DNA from: Sodiomyces alkalinus F11
Lineage: Eukaryota; Ascomycota; Sordariomycetes; Glomerellales; Plectosphaerellaceae
Direction of reading: 5' to 3'
Length of the DNA: 64,000 bases
Assembly: GCF_003711515.1 (NCBI RefSeq)
Contig: NW_021167079.1
Location: 3,255,185 to 3,319,184 of the forward strand
Positions 11,694 to 20,261 of this stretch are shown piece by piece. The position numbers and the translations under genes were made by a program. The first letter of the stretch is position 1. Every line of letters starts with the position of its first letter. The notes beneath the pieces are model-generated. The model searched no databases. It saw only the letters and a list, made by a program, of their open reading frames with translations, and was not told the DNA's origin.

Positions 11694-12638
11694 CCAGATA
11701 AGTCGTCGGGGCGCTCTCCTCACACCGAGTAAGAATGTTTCGAACCGGCAAATGGCGTTTTGGCGGTTCATGGGTTTTTTTTTTTCGTTTTCCTTTCTTT
11801 TTCCTTTTTTCTTTTCTTTTCTCAAGCATATGTGCTTATATTGTCTTTATTCCATCAACCTACGAGGAAGTGGAGGCCCAGCGGATAACAAACATGCATC
11901 AACACAGACGGATTCTGGCGGGAGACCTGGCGTCTGGCTCGTGCAAGCAGGAGTCAGCACATGCAGGTATATTTGGCTGCCTGGAACAGTCGACTTGGTC
12001 GGGGATGTTGGGACGGTCTTGACCCCTTTTTTGATACTATATTTCACCCTTCTTTTTCCTTCTTTGCCTCCTTCTCTATATTCTCCTCTGTCTTTCTTAG
12101 CACTATACCACCAAGTCTACAGTACATTACCTTCATTGCAGCTTTTATGAACACCTGCACAAGGGGACAAACAGTATAAAATAATTTGGATCACTACTGA
12201 ATCTGCTGGTCGTTGCCGGATGGGGGAATACTGTTCCCCGTGGCTAGTGTCAGCTCAGCAATATAGTGCCGCAAGCCACATATGATTTGGTGCACGTATC
12301 CATGAAAGTTGCCGACGCCTTCCCGCTTATGCCTAGCGGTCGGTCTATGGACGAACAGGGGACGTTGGGGATTTGACAGTGTTGACTTTGGGGAATGAGG
12401 TGCAACAAGGCGAGGGGAGATATCGGGCCGTGGACCGTGGGCTGTGTGAATGGGCTGTCATATACGGATAATAAACACGCCGAGTCTATTCATGTTAAAC
12501 AGGCCATCGATACCCCAGCCATCAGGAGTTCAATGGTTCATCATCAAGGCCTCGCATCAAATTAACTCTTTACTCCAACCACATCACGGACAAGACCCCA
12601 CATCTCATCAGCATCATCGCCCCGAGCTGCGAGCATAT
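11694..12638 (+). other. Intergenic region, 3' flank and promoter
   Basis: It begins with a T/C-rich tract (11775-11822) just after the large gene, the kind of sequence seen in fungal 3' UTRs. The rest carries no supported gene. A CA/CT-rich stretch at about 12530-12630 precedes the acetyltransferase start. Confidence 0.5.
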
Positions 12639-13532
12639 ATGACAATGGCACATGCGTTCATCCGTCCGTACGAGTCCAAAGACTTTGACGCCACGGCGCA
12701 CATTGTACGTTTCGGATCCGATCCCCTGGCACATGTGCAGGTGCTCGCTCTACATGCCTCTCGCGGCCGAAGTCCCCCCAAAAAGCGAACATGAAGCTGA
12801 CCTTTTCTTTTTCCATGTCTCTCGTAGTGCCGTGAGACACTCCCCCCATCGCTCCACGACACCCCGCACGCGCGGCGGCTGGCGCCCTACATCTGGACGC
12901 ATCCGTACACGCACCTCTCGCCGTCGACGTGTCTCGTCCTGGACGACGGGACGGGCCGCGCAGTGGGATATTGCATCGGGTGTCCCGACGTGGAGGCCTT
13001 TGCGCGGGCCGAGAACTACGCGCGGTACCTGGATGAGGTGCTGCTGGGCCCGCGGGGTGGGGGTGGGGAGGTTGGACCGCGGCCGGAGGTGGAAGCGGGG
13101 GAGAAAGCGCCGTGGATGGCGCCGAGGGCTGATGGTGGTGGTAGTGGTGGTGGCGGCGGTGAGTCTGGTGACGGGACCGGGGTGGAGGTGAATGAGGTTG
13201 CGTTGCGGCAGTTGGCGTACGATGCCGAGGTGGCGGTTTTGCGGGGGACGGAAGTGCTTTGGGAGACGTATGGCGCGACGATGCATATTGACCTGCTTGG
13301 GCCGTGGCAGGGGAAGGGGTGGGGGAGGAAGTTGATTGAGGCGTTTGTTGAGAGTGTGAAGGCTGCGGACCGTGAGAAGAGTGGTGGGACGAGGGTGTAT
13401 AAGAAGGGGATTTGGATCGGGGTTGCTGGGGATAACGGAAAGGTCGTCCCCTTTTATGAAAAGGTCGGCTTTCGAGTGAGAGAAGGGGGCGAGAAGGTGG
13501 GCACGATGTGGATGGTGAAGGATATTGAGTGA
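12639..13532 (+). CDS. GNAT-family N-acetyltransferase, one intron
   Basis: Exons 12639-12704 and 12828-13532 encode 256 aa. The 123-nt intron has donor GTACGT, branch GCTGAC and acceptor CGTAG, and the join is in frame. The start is the ATG opening MTMAHAFIRPYESKDF; ATG 12645 is an alternative. The N-terminus matches the usual GNAT opening, followed by an RETLPPSL block and VGYCIGC (strand 4 region). The acetyl-CoA motif A is present as QGKGWGRKL at about residues 183-191, and a FYEKVGFR motif B lies near 225. The family transfers acetyl from acetyl-CoA to an amine; the substrate cannot be told. A Gly/Glu-rich insert of about 44 residues (97-140) sits between the two conserved halves, a likely disordered loop. 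It converges on the DUF1989 gene, with 84 bp between stop codons. Confidence 0.9.
12705..12827 (+). other. Intron of the GNAT gene
   Basis: The donor is GTACGT and the acceptor CTCGTAG, with a CTGAC branch about 25 nt upstream. Removing 123 nt joins ...TAHI to CRETLPP..., which restores the family-typical N-terminus. Confidence 0.88.
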
Positions 13533-13553
13533 GTAATCTGATGCGAGGCGTAC

Positions 13554-13575
13554 ATATATATATATATATATATAT
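13554..13575. repeat. (AT)n microsatellite between convergent genes
   Basis: An uninterrupted AT dinucleotide run of about 22 bp lies between the two stop codons of the convergent GNAT and DUF1989 genes, so it falls in one or both 3' UTRs. Confidence 0.95.
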
Positions 13576-13616
13576 TATACTTATACTCTGTGAGACAAAA
13601 CCAAGCCTGGCCATGA

Positions 13617-14540
13617 TCAACTCTCTCGAACCTCCTCCCCCCTCGGCACAATCATGCCATGCACCCCCTTATACGGCGCCACCTCAGCCGGCTTCCGCCC
13701 TCCCCGTACAAGCAACGAGGGATCCTCCAGCCGGAACACCTCCACTTTCAAAGGCCTGCAGCACTTGACCATCTCCTTTTCGCTCTCAGCCCCGAACCCC
13801 CACAGCGACAAGCCCCCCCCAGGACACGTGCTCAGGGCCATGAGGACATCCGTCTCGGCGAGGAACTCGATGGCATCGCCAGCCGTGGCCGGGCAAGGGT
13901 TCATAAAGTAGCGGCCTTGCCCGTCCAACCCGGTGACCTGGAACAAGTTGATGACGTCGTGTACGTCGCGCTCGTCGAGGCCGTGGGGGAGCACGGCGCG
14001 CGTGAGGTTAGAGTGGCAGTGGAAGTCGTACGACGCGCCGCCGCCGGCGAGGATGGAGTTGATGTACGGGTCGCAGCGCGTGCCGAGGAGGTCGTGCACC
14101 CGGCCGCCGTGCTCGTCTCGGCCGTACCAGGAGAGGGAGTCGTGGAGGATGGTCAGCAGGGGACGCATGTAAGGGAGGGTGGACCAGAGCCTGTCGTGGG
14201 TTGTTAGGTGGGTGGAGTGGAGCTGGCGGGTGCGGGACGCCCAGAAGCGCTCGCGTGGGTTGTAGGCGTTCCAGATGTTTAGGTCGCCGACTTGAGATCC
14301 CGCGGGGGTGCTGATCCGGATGATGGACCCTGCGTCTGCTTTCCATGCCTGGCCTGATCGTATGGGGATGGTGAATTCTTCAGTAAGCACCCGCGGCGCA
14401 CCTTGGATGGTGTTGTAGAGGGTCTTGTCGACCGTCAGGGCCGATCCCGTCTTGGAGAGGTAAGCTGGCACAGGAGGAGGGATGGGTGGGCGGTCCTGAA
14501 GGAGTTGGGATGCATCTTTCTCCGAAATAGACATTATCAT
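13617..14540 (-). CDS. DUF1989 (urea carboxylase-associated) family protein, 307 aa
   Basis: A single exon read from ATG 14540; a second ATG two codons on, at 14534, has the better context (A at -3) and may be the true start. No ATG lies further upstream in frame. The conserved core spans about residues 50-265 with blocks STPAGSQVGDLNIWNA, RFWASRTRQLH, LLGTRCDPY, DFHCHSNLTRAV, NLFQVTG and ALSTCPGG. These match the DUF1989 family, found in bacteria next to urea carboxylase genes and widely in fungi. The invariant His and Cys residues hint at metal binding, but the activity is not established. No signal peptide, so probably cytosolic. Full length for the family. No urea-pathway neighbour is seen. 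Confidence 0.9.
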   Translation of the reverse strand: MIMSISEKDASQLLQDRPPIPPPVPAYLSKTGSALTVDKTLYNTIQGAPRVLTEEFTIPIRSGQAWKADAGSIIRISTPAGSQVGDLNIWNAYNPRERFWASRTRQLHSTHLTTHDRLWSTLPYMRPLLTILHDSLSWYGRDEHGGRVHDLLGTRCDPYINSILAGGGASYDFHCHSNLTRAVLPHGLDERDVHDVINLFQVTGLDGQGRYFMNPCPATAGDAIEFLAETDVLMALSTCPGGGLSLWGFGAESEKEMVKCCRPLKVEVFRLEDPSLLVRGGRKPAEVAPYKGVHGMIVPRGEEVRES

Positions 14541-15002
14541 ATGAGTCTGAATGGCAATGTTGAAGAGCAACGAAGAACTGAATTCAAGGTGATGTTCCAG
14601 GATGGACGTCGTTAAGACCCCGCACCTGGGCTGCTGGGTGGGTGGTGATATATAATCGGCGTAAGTGCATGTGGTGATGGACTAGGGGTGATCTATAGTG
14701 GACTAACACCTCTGACACTCCACTTACGGTCACATTTTGGCAAGATTGCAAGACTATTGGGGGTTTTAGAGTCGAACTGTTGTCAATTGTCCCGAACACT
14801 TTTATTATCCATCCTCGAAGCTACCCAGTAAGCTACTGCTGAACTCGGTTGTTGAATCAAGGTAAAAGACTGCTTGGCCTCTTTCAAAGGAGAGAGAGAG
14901 GGCGGGGGGGGGGAGAAGAAAAGTTATGTTCAGGGTCAGGGGCTAAGACGACTAAACAACTCTGGATAGGGTAGGTCATAGGCTACGGTTAAGGAAATCC
15001 AC
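14541..15002. other. Intergenic, no gene seen
   Basis: Promoter side of the DUF1989 gene. It includes a purine-only run (AGAGAGAGAGGGCGGGGG type) at about 14889-14921. Normal composition gives way to AT-rich sequence near 14960. No gene or RNA is recognised. Confidence 0.5.
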
Positions 15003-15077
15003 TCTCATAGCATTCTTATGGCATTCTTATAGCATTCTTATAGCATTCTTATAGCATTCTTATAGCATTCTCATAGA
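15003..15077. repeat. Tandem repeat, 11-bp unit, at the NUMT edge
   Basis: About six copies of an 11-bp unit (ATAGCATTCTT) with small variants (ATGGCATTCTT, ATAGCATTCTC). The array ends about 18 bp before the mitochondrial trnR, so it lies at or inside the left junction of the mitochondrial insert. Confidence 0.85.
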
Positions 15078-15094
15078 ATAACCAAATTTTATGA

Positions 15095-15164
15095 AGGGTA
15101 TATGAGACTTGAACTCATAACTCAGCAGCCGTAATACTACTCTTTACCTTTAAGATAATACCCT
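15095..15164 (-). tRNA. trnR(acg): Mitochondrial tRNA-Arg (ACG), in NUMT
   Basis: A 70-nt cloverleaf: acceptor AGGGTAT/ATACCCT (7 bp), D stem TCTT/AAGA, anticodon stem TAGTA/TGCTG with loop TTACGGC (anticodon ACG), and T stem ATGAG/CTCAT with loop TTCAAGT. All stems pair. It lies just beyond the end of the 465-codon ORF. Confidence 0.82.
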
Positions 15165-15205
15165 TTAAGCTTAAAAATAATAAGCTTAACTACTATTTAG
15201 TAGAG

Positions 15206-16600
15206 TTAAATTAGATCATCAATAAGATAATCTAAGAACGATAAATCCTTCGAATCTTCTTGTTCAAGAACAAAATCTATAGGAGATAAATAATCTTCTT
15301 CTTTTTCCGGTCCATATAATAATATATTAATATTATCAATCATGGCTTTTAAAGAAGTACTATTAGAACCAGAAGCATTACCTGAATTAGAACCACCTGA
15401 TCATCCACCAAAGCCACTAGAAGTTCCGCCGTTGTTATTATTATCATCATCGTTATTATTATTACGATCTGGTTTTAAACGTTTTGATTCTTTTTCCTCA
15501 TCGGAGTCCGAATCACGCGATCTTTTTTTTATGTCACGAGGGGGAGTTACATCATAGATATTTACATCACTACTTAGATAAAAATCACTAGATTTAGGTC
15601 CTACTTTATCTTTCGATTCTACATTATCTTTATCTTGCATTTCTACATTTTTTGAATCTTCCTTTTCTATAGAAGGACGAATATTATCTTCATTAATAGG
15701 TTTTATATTCTCTGGATTAGAGTCTACAAAAGGATTACTATTTGTATTAGCAGGATTACTATTTGTATTAGCAGGATTACTATTTGTATTAACAGGTTTT
15801 CAATTATCTGGGTTATTTCATGGATCTACAGAACGATTATTATTACTATTATTTGTATTATCATTCAAGATTAGAACAGGAGGACGATTAGAATCATTTT
15901 CTGTATTTTGCGATTGTACAGAACGATTAAGAGCGCTGTTCCGTATTCATTGCGATGTTACAGTGTTTAATTCTTCCGAATTTAGAGAAGGAGGACTCTT
16001 AAATCCATCTTTAGGCTTTTCTTCTTCGGTAACTCTACGATAACCTGGTAGTATATTTAGAGATCCAGTATCAGAAGGAGTACTAAATCAATAATCCTCA
16101 GAATTAGATAATTTATTATCTGAACTATCTTCTCCATAAGTATTTGGATTAGGTTTAGAAGATTAGGCCGCCTAAGCTATAGCTCTTTCTTCAGGAGTTA
16201 AATAAAGTACTTTCTTATTTGAATCTGTATCTTGCATTTCTATATCTGATATGCCAGATATAGGAGAATCTGTTACATTAGGGACTTCATTATTATAAGT
16301 AGGAAGATTATTATTTTGTCCTCCGGTAGTATTTTAGCTAGAACTACCACCATTATTTGAACCCCCTTCTAGTACTTATAATAGACTTAACGCACTAAAA
16401 GATCTTCTCTATCCTATATAATTTATAAAACTAACTTTTTTAAAACTACTATAAGTAAAAGGTTTTAATTTTATATCTTTTCTTAATCTAGTCTTAAATT
16501 TAGTAGTAAAGCTCTCTTTTAAATTTTCTTTAGGAGGAGCGGTGGCCGATAGTATAGATATTATATCTAGTATTATATTACCTATACTATTAGCAACCAT
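15206..16600 (-). pseudogene. Unidentified mitochondrial ORF (465 codons), RIP-interrupted, in NUMT
   Basis: A single frame of 465 codons runs from ATG 16600 to TAA 15206. It needs UGA = Trp and is broken by five TAA/TAG codons, all in the N-terminal 40%, that look like former Gln or Trp codons. There is no frameshift. The start overlaps the cox2 3' end by 19 nt in another frame. The N-terminus (MVANSIGNIILDIISILSA) is hydrophobic, then basic. The rest is rich in Asn, Ser, Asp, Glu and Pro, with a TNSNPAN unit repeated three times (about 15727-15795), a basic KKRSRDSDSDEEKE patch, and runs of Asn and Asp. The C-terminus is acidic (DLSFLDYLIDDLI). It lacks LAGLIDADG or GIY-YIG motifs and any respiratory-chain similarity. 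I do not recognise it; a free-standing ribosomal protein such as Rps3 is possible but I see no supporting motif. Confidence 0.68.
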
Positions 16601-17331
16601 TCTAAAAAAAATTGCAATATTACCCTATTTATAGCTATTAGCATAGAAGAGTGTAAAATTCCACAGATTTCAGAACATTATCCATAATAAGTTCCTGGTC
16701 TATTAAGAATAGTAGATACTTAATTTAATCTACCAGGATAAGTATTATATTTTATACCTAAAGCAGGTATAACAAAAGAATATATAATATCTCCAGATAT
16801 TATAATAAATCTTAGATATATTTCTTCAGGTAGAACTACTCTATTATCTACTTCTAACATTCTTAATCCATCTTCTTCTAAATCTGATTCTAGTACTATG
16901 TATGAATCAAATTCTATAATTTCATCATTTAAATCTAAGAAATCAGGATATTGATAACTTCAGTATCATTGATGACCTTCTACTGTAATTGTCATTGAAG
17001 GATCATTAACTTCATCCATTAAATATAATAATTTAAATGAAGGGAAAGCTATTAATATTAATATAACAGCTGGGGTTATAGTTCATATTAATTCTATTAA
17101 AGTACTATGATTTAAATATTTGTGTGCTATAGGTGATTTATTTTCTATAAAGTATCTAACTATAGAAAATAGTACTTAACCTACTACAAATAAAATTAAT
17201 ACTAAATAATACATAATATTATCATGTAATTCAACTAATCCTTCTATTTAAGGACTCGTACTATCTTGGAAATAAATACCTTAAGCAGTAGGTGCATCTA
17301 AATTAAAACTTTTAAATAATAATATAGTCAT
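16582..17331 (-). pseudogene. cox2: cox2 (cytochrome oxidase subunit 2) pseudogene in NUMT
   Basis: The frame is 250 codons from ATG 17331 to TAG 16582, the usual length for Cox2, with no indel. Recognisable blocks include [47 protein letters not shown] and CSEICGILHSSM. The CuA-site ligands (Cys, Glu, Cys and Met of CSEICG...HSSM) remain. Five internal TAA codons stand where Trp (TGA) or Gln (CAA) is expected: codon 17 in the PTxWG motif, then after STSP, after VG, after YPGRLN, and before CSEICG. HSSML has Leu where Pro is usual (CCA to CTA). All fit C-to-T at CpA on either strand. The HQWYW motif shows that some CAA and TGA codons escaped. Not functional. Confidence 0.9.
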
Positions 17332-17383
17332 TATATACTGCTTAAATTATTAACATAATTTATCCATATAAGATAAAAGAAAA

Positions 17384-17608
<225 letters not shown>

Positions 17609-17715
17609 AAAATTTACAATATATACTCAATTATATAATATTTTTGATGGATTCACACAAACATTATATGTGTATGAATTCTATAATTACTTAAATTATT
17701 ATATATTTTTTATAT

Positions 17716-17787
17716 CAGGAAAACTCGGATTTGAACCAAGTACTTTAAGGTTGAAGCTTAATGTTTTGCCAGTTAAAGTATTTTCCT
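17716..17787 (-). tRNA. trnW(uca): Mitochondrial tRNA-Trp (UCA), in NUMT
   Basis: Acceptor AGGAAAA/TTTTCCT, anticodon stem TTAAG/CTTAA with loop CTTCAAC (anticodon TCA), T stem CTTGG/CCGAG with loop TTCAAAT. The UCA anticodon reads UGA as Trp, which agrees with the code needed by the neighbouring genes. Confidence 0.88.
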
Positions 17788-17789
17788 TT

Positions 17790-17861
17790 TAAGAAATACG
17801 TGATTTGAACACTTAACCTTCCGTGTGTAAAACGGCTGCTCTACCGCTAAGCTAATTTCTT
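17790..17861 (-). tRNA. trnV(uac): Mitochondrial tRNA-Val (UAC), in NUMT
   Basis: Acceptor AAGAAAT/ATTTCTT, D arm GCT/AGC, anticodon loop TTTACAC (anticodon TAC) closed by CCGT/ACGG. The T stem AAGTG/CACGT has one mismatch, possibly from mutation after transfer. It lies 2 nt from trnW. Confidence 0.82.
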
Positions 17862-17899
17862 TATTTAATTATTTTGAAATATGTAATTAATTAAACTAA

Positions 17900-18541
17900 C
17901 TATGATAAACTTTTACTTGATTTTTTTATTATCAATATAGCATCTATCATTACTATTAATAAAATAAAACTAACTAATATTAATCACATATTATTAACAG
18001 TATATAAAATATTTCCTATACTAGATATATGACTTATATCTATTAAATTACCATCTCAAGTGTTACTTAAAGCAAAAAATAAATCATTATTTACATTTAT
18101 TATTTTGTTATTATTTATAGTTTCTTGTTTATTTAAGGATATGTAATAAATAATATTATTTATATAATTATTATTATTATTTAAAATTGCTAAATCATAA
18201 GGTAATATTTGACATATTGAATAGTTAAAGAATATAGTAATAATTAAAGCTAAAGGTATACTATTTTTAGTATTACTTTATAATTCACTAACTCTAATAT
18301 TAATTAACATTAAAATAAATAAGAATAAGATAGAAACAGCACCTAAATACACGATTAGGTATAAAAATCCTATAAAATTTAAATCTAATAATATTAAATA
18401 TAAAGACATTCCTCCAAATAATCCTACTAAAAATAACACAGAAACTATAGGATTTCTACTTACTATGACAGAAATTCCATATAATATTATAAATAAAGAT
18501 ATAATATCTAAAGCTCCTGTTTTAAATCCACTAGTATACAT
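17900..18541 (-). pseudogene. nad6: nad6 (NADH dehydrogenase subunit 6) pseudogene in NUMT
   Basis: A 214-codon frame from ATG 18541 to TAG 17900 has no indel. The N-terminal half holds the family blocks RNPIVSVLFLVGLFGG, FIGFLYLIVYLGAVSILFLF and ILMLINIRVSEL. Codon 88, directly after VSEL, is TAA where Gln is likely. The frame continues beyond it through a hydrophobic, Asn-rich second half to KKSSKSLS. Further upstream in-frame ATGs exist (up to 18625), so the start is uncertain. It encodes an inner-membrane subunit of complex I in the source mitochondrion; dead here. Confidence 0.87.
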
Positions 18542-18652
18542 TTTATCTATAATAAATAAATTTGTTATTAAAATTTTAGATATAATTACCCTACAAGGGA
18601 AGATTTTTAAGTGGTATATAACCAACGTTAGTTATATTTATAGTAATAATTA

Positions 18653-18733
18653 CGGAAAGAAGGTGAGTCGAACACCCAGGTACTAACGTACACAATATAG
18701 CAAAATGCTTGCCTTACCGATGACAACCTTTCC
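18653..18733 (-). tRNA. trnS(gcu): Mitochondrial tRNA-Ser (GCU), class II, in NUMT
   Basis: Acceptor GGAAAGG/TCTTTCC and T stem GGGTG/CACCT with loop TTCGACT are clear, and the long variable arm (about 16 nt) marks a Ser/Leu type. The anticodon loop reads TTGCTAT (anticodon GCT), but its stem has one mismatch, so identity is less certain than that of its neighbours. Confidence 0.7.
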
Positions 18734-18792
18734 TTTTTATTATATTTAAATATACTTACTTTTTCTTATTAGAAAAATACAATAAAAATTTA

Positions 18793-18865
18793 CGAATTAG
18801 ACCGGCATCGAACCGATATCTATTTTCGTGACAAGAAAATCCTTTACCAATTAAGTTACTAATTC
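18793..18865 (-). tRNA. trnD(guc): Mitochondrial tRNA-Asp (GUC), in NUMT
   Basis: Acceptor GAATTAG/CTAATTC, D stem ACTT/AAGG, anticodon stem TTTTC/GAAAA with loop TTGTCAC (anticodon GTC), T stem ATCGG/CCGGT with loop TTCGATG. Stems pair apart from wobbles, with one imperfect pair in the D stem. Confidence 0.88.
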
Positions 18866-18916
18866 AATTATTATTATTATTACTATATTTTATATAACAA
18901 TACATATTTTACCTCT

Positions 18917-18987
18917 TACGATTAGTCGGACTCGAACCAACAAATTCCGTGTAGAAGACGGCGATTTTACCATTAAATTATAATCGC
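18917..18987 (-). tRNA. trnR(ucu): Mitochondrial tRNA-Arg (UCU), in NUMT
   Basis: Acceptor GCGATTA/TAATCGT (terminal G-T pair, possibly a former G-C), anticodon loop CTTCTAC (anticodon TCT) closed by CCGT/ACGG, T stem GTTGG/CCGAC with loop TTCGAGT. Confidence 0.8.
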
Positions 18988-19070
18988 TAATAAATTTTTT
19001 CTTCACAATCTTTTTTTATATAAACCAATCTATTACTATAAATTCTATAATTATATATATTATTATAGAA

Positions 19071-19143
19071 TAGGACCTAATGGATTCGAACCAATATTAT
19101 AATGATTAAAAGTCATACGTATTAACCTTGATACTAAAGTCCC
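19071..19143 (-). tRNA. trnK(uuu): Mitochondrial tRNA-Lys (UUU), in NUMT
   Basis: Acceptor GGGACTT/AGGTCCT with a terminal G-T pair, D stem GTAT/ATAC, anticodon stem TATGA/TCATT with one mismatch, loop CTTTTAA (anticodon TTT), T loop TTCGAAT. It is the last mitochondrial gene before the right junction. Confidence 0.82.
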
Positions 19144-19170
19144 TAATAAAAAATTTTATACATAATGTTT

Positions 19171-19484
19171 TGTTATAACTAATTAGCAGATATCTACTTT
19201 AAATTATCTACCGATTACGAATAGCTTTAATCGCCTATCTAACGTTTAGGGTAATTAGGGGGTATATCGAATAGATTATAGTCTTTTCGGTTACGTAATA
19301 GGCCGGATTATTAAGAGTATAATCCGGGTAGACGCTTACAGAATCTGCACTATATAAAATACGGTAGTAGCATTTCCCTAACGGTCTAAGACAGTTATAA
19401 TTATATATAATTGCCTTAATCAATTTTGACCTATTTTGTGACGATTTTGACTACGCTTTATCTGATAGTACTCGCTATTATACG
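19171..19484. repeat. Unassigned RIP-degraded sequence right of the NUMT
   Basis: TpA-rich, stop-laden sequence with the texture of the transposon tracts begins here, straight after the mitochondrial block. Its source element is not recognised; the LINE homology starts further right. Confidence 0.45.
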
Positions 19485-19861
19485 CGGAGGATTTTTACCT
19501 TAGGATTCGTGTCTTATAAGGATACTAGTAGGTTTTCTTCAGATAGTATATTAAGGACCTCCTAACGGATAGCCTTAGCGAGTATAGGATAAGTATATAT
19601 GGTTCGGGTAACTTATTTACTAAAGGCCTTCTTAACCTATTATTCTTCGTGGGTAGCCTACTACTATACTCTTTTAGTAAAGGTAAGGTAGATATCTCCG
19701 CTAGGTAGCTTCCGTGCCGCTACAGTATTATATCGGGTGGTTATAGCGTTTATAGCTTACATAATTTCCTTTAGGGTCCTGGCTCTAAGGGGCTAGTCTT
19801 CCAGGAGGGTTTCTTAGCTGATAATTAGTTTACGGTAATACTTAGCGGGGATTATTTTAGG
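19485..19861 (-). mobile_element. LINE ORF1 fragment (same family as 25-39 kb)
   Basis: It aligns by eye with about 38040-38400 in the minus-strand LINE copy: shared words include ATAAGGATACTAGTAGGT, CTTTTAGTAAAGGTAAGGTA and TAGCTTCCGTGCCG. It corresponds to part of ORF1 only. It stops abruptly against an LTR-end scrap. Confidence 0.8.
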
Positions 19862-19896
19862 GGGGACCACGTCGTGGTCCGTGTGCCCATACGATA
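19862..19896. repeat. 35-bp LTR-end scrap with palindrome
   Basis: It matches the right ends of the LTRs at 3675-3949 and 39381-39655, including the palindrome GGACCACG-T-CGTGGTCC and the tail GTGCCCATACGATA. Only the terminal part of the LTR is present. Confidence 0.75.
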
Positions 19897-20261
19897 ACAC
19901 GTGGATACTTAGGTAGGTACCTATACAATTGTACCTTAGGCATGCAATGCGATGCGCCCCACCCGAATAGTAAGGACAGCTTTTCAACTTTTCATGTGGT
20001 CTATAGACATACAAAAGCAGGCCTATAGCTTATGTTATAGAGGCATGAATGTTCTTTTAAGAATACCACGAAGGGGACACCCTGTTCACTAAATCATAGC
20101 TACACTCGACTACGGGAAACTTCCACCCACAATAATCACGTCCTGGTAAACTGTAGTTTACTACTCGACACGCCGTCGATAGCCCTATCATCGTGTCCCT
20201 TCCCGTCCTTTGCTTGTTCTCTCTCCCCAGTTCGTTATTTCTATATATCCCTTTTCATATC
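19897..20261 (+). promoter_or_regulatory. Upstream region of the DnaJ gene
   Basis: Normal, non-RIP composition resumes at about 19900. A CT-rich leader (about 20195-20232) precedes the ATG, as is common for fungal promoters. No defined transcription-factor site is claimed. Confidence 0.4.

Noticed and set aside
15003..15077. Tandem repeat considered as a CRISPR array
   Set aside because: Units are contiguous 11-mers without spacers, and the genome is fungal.
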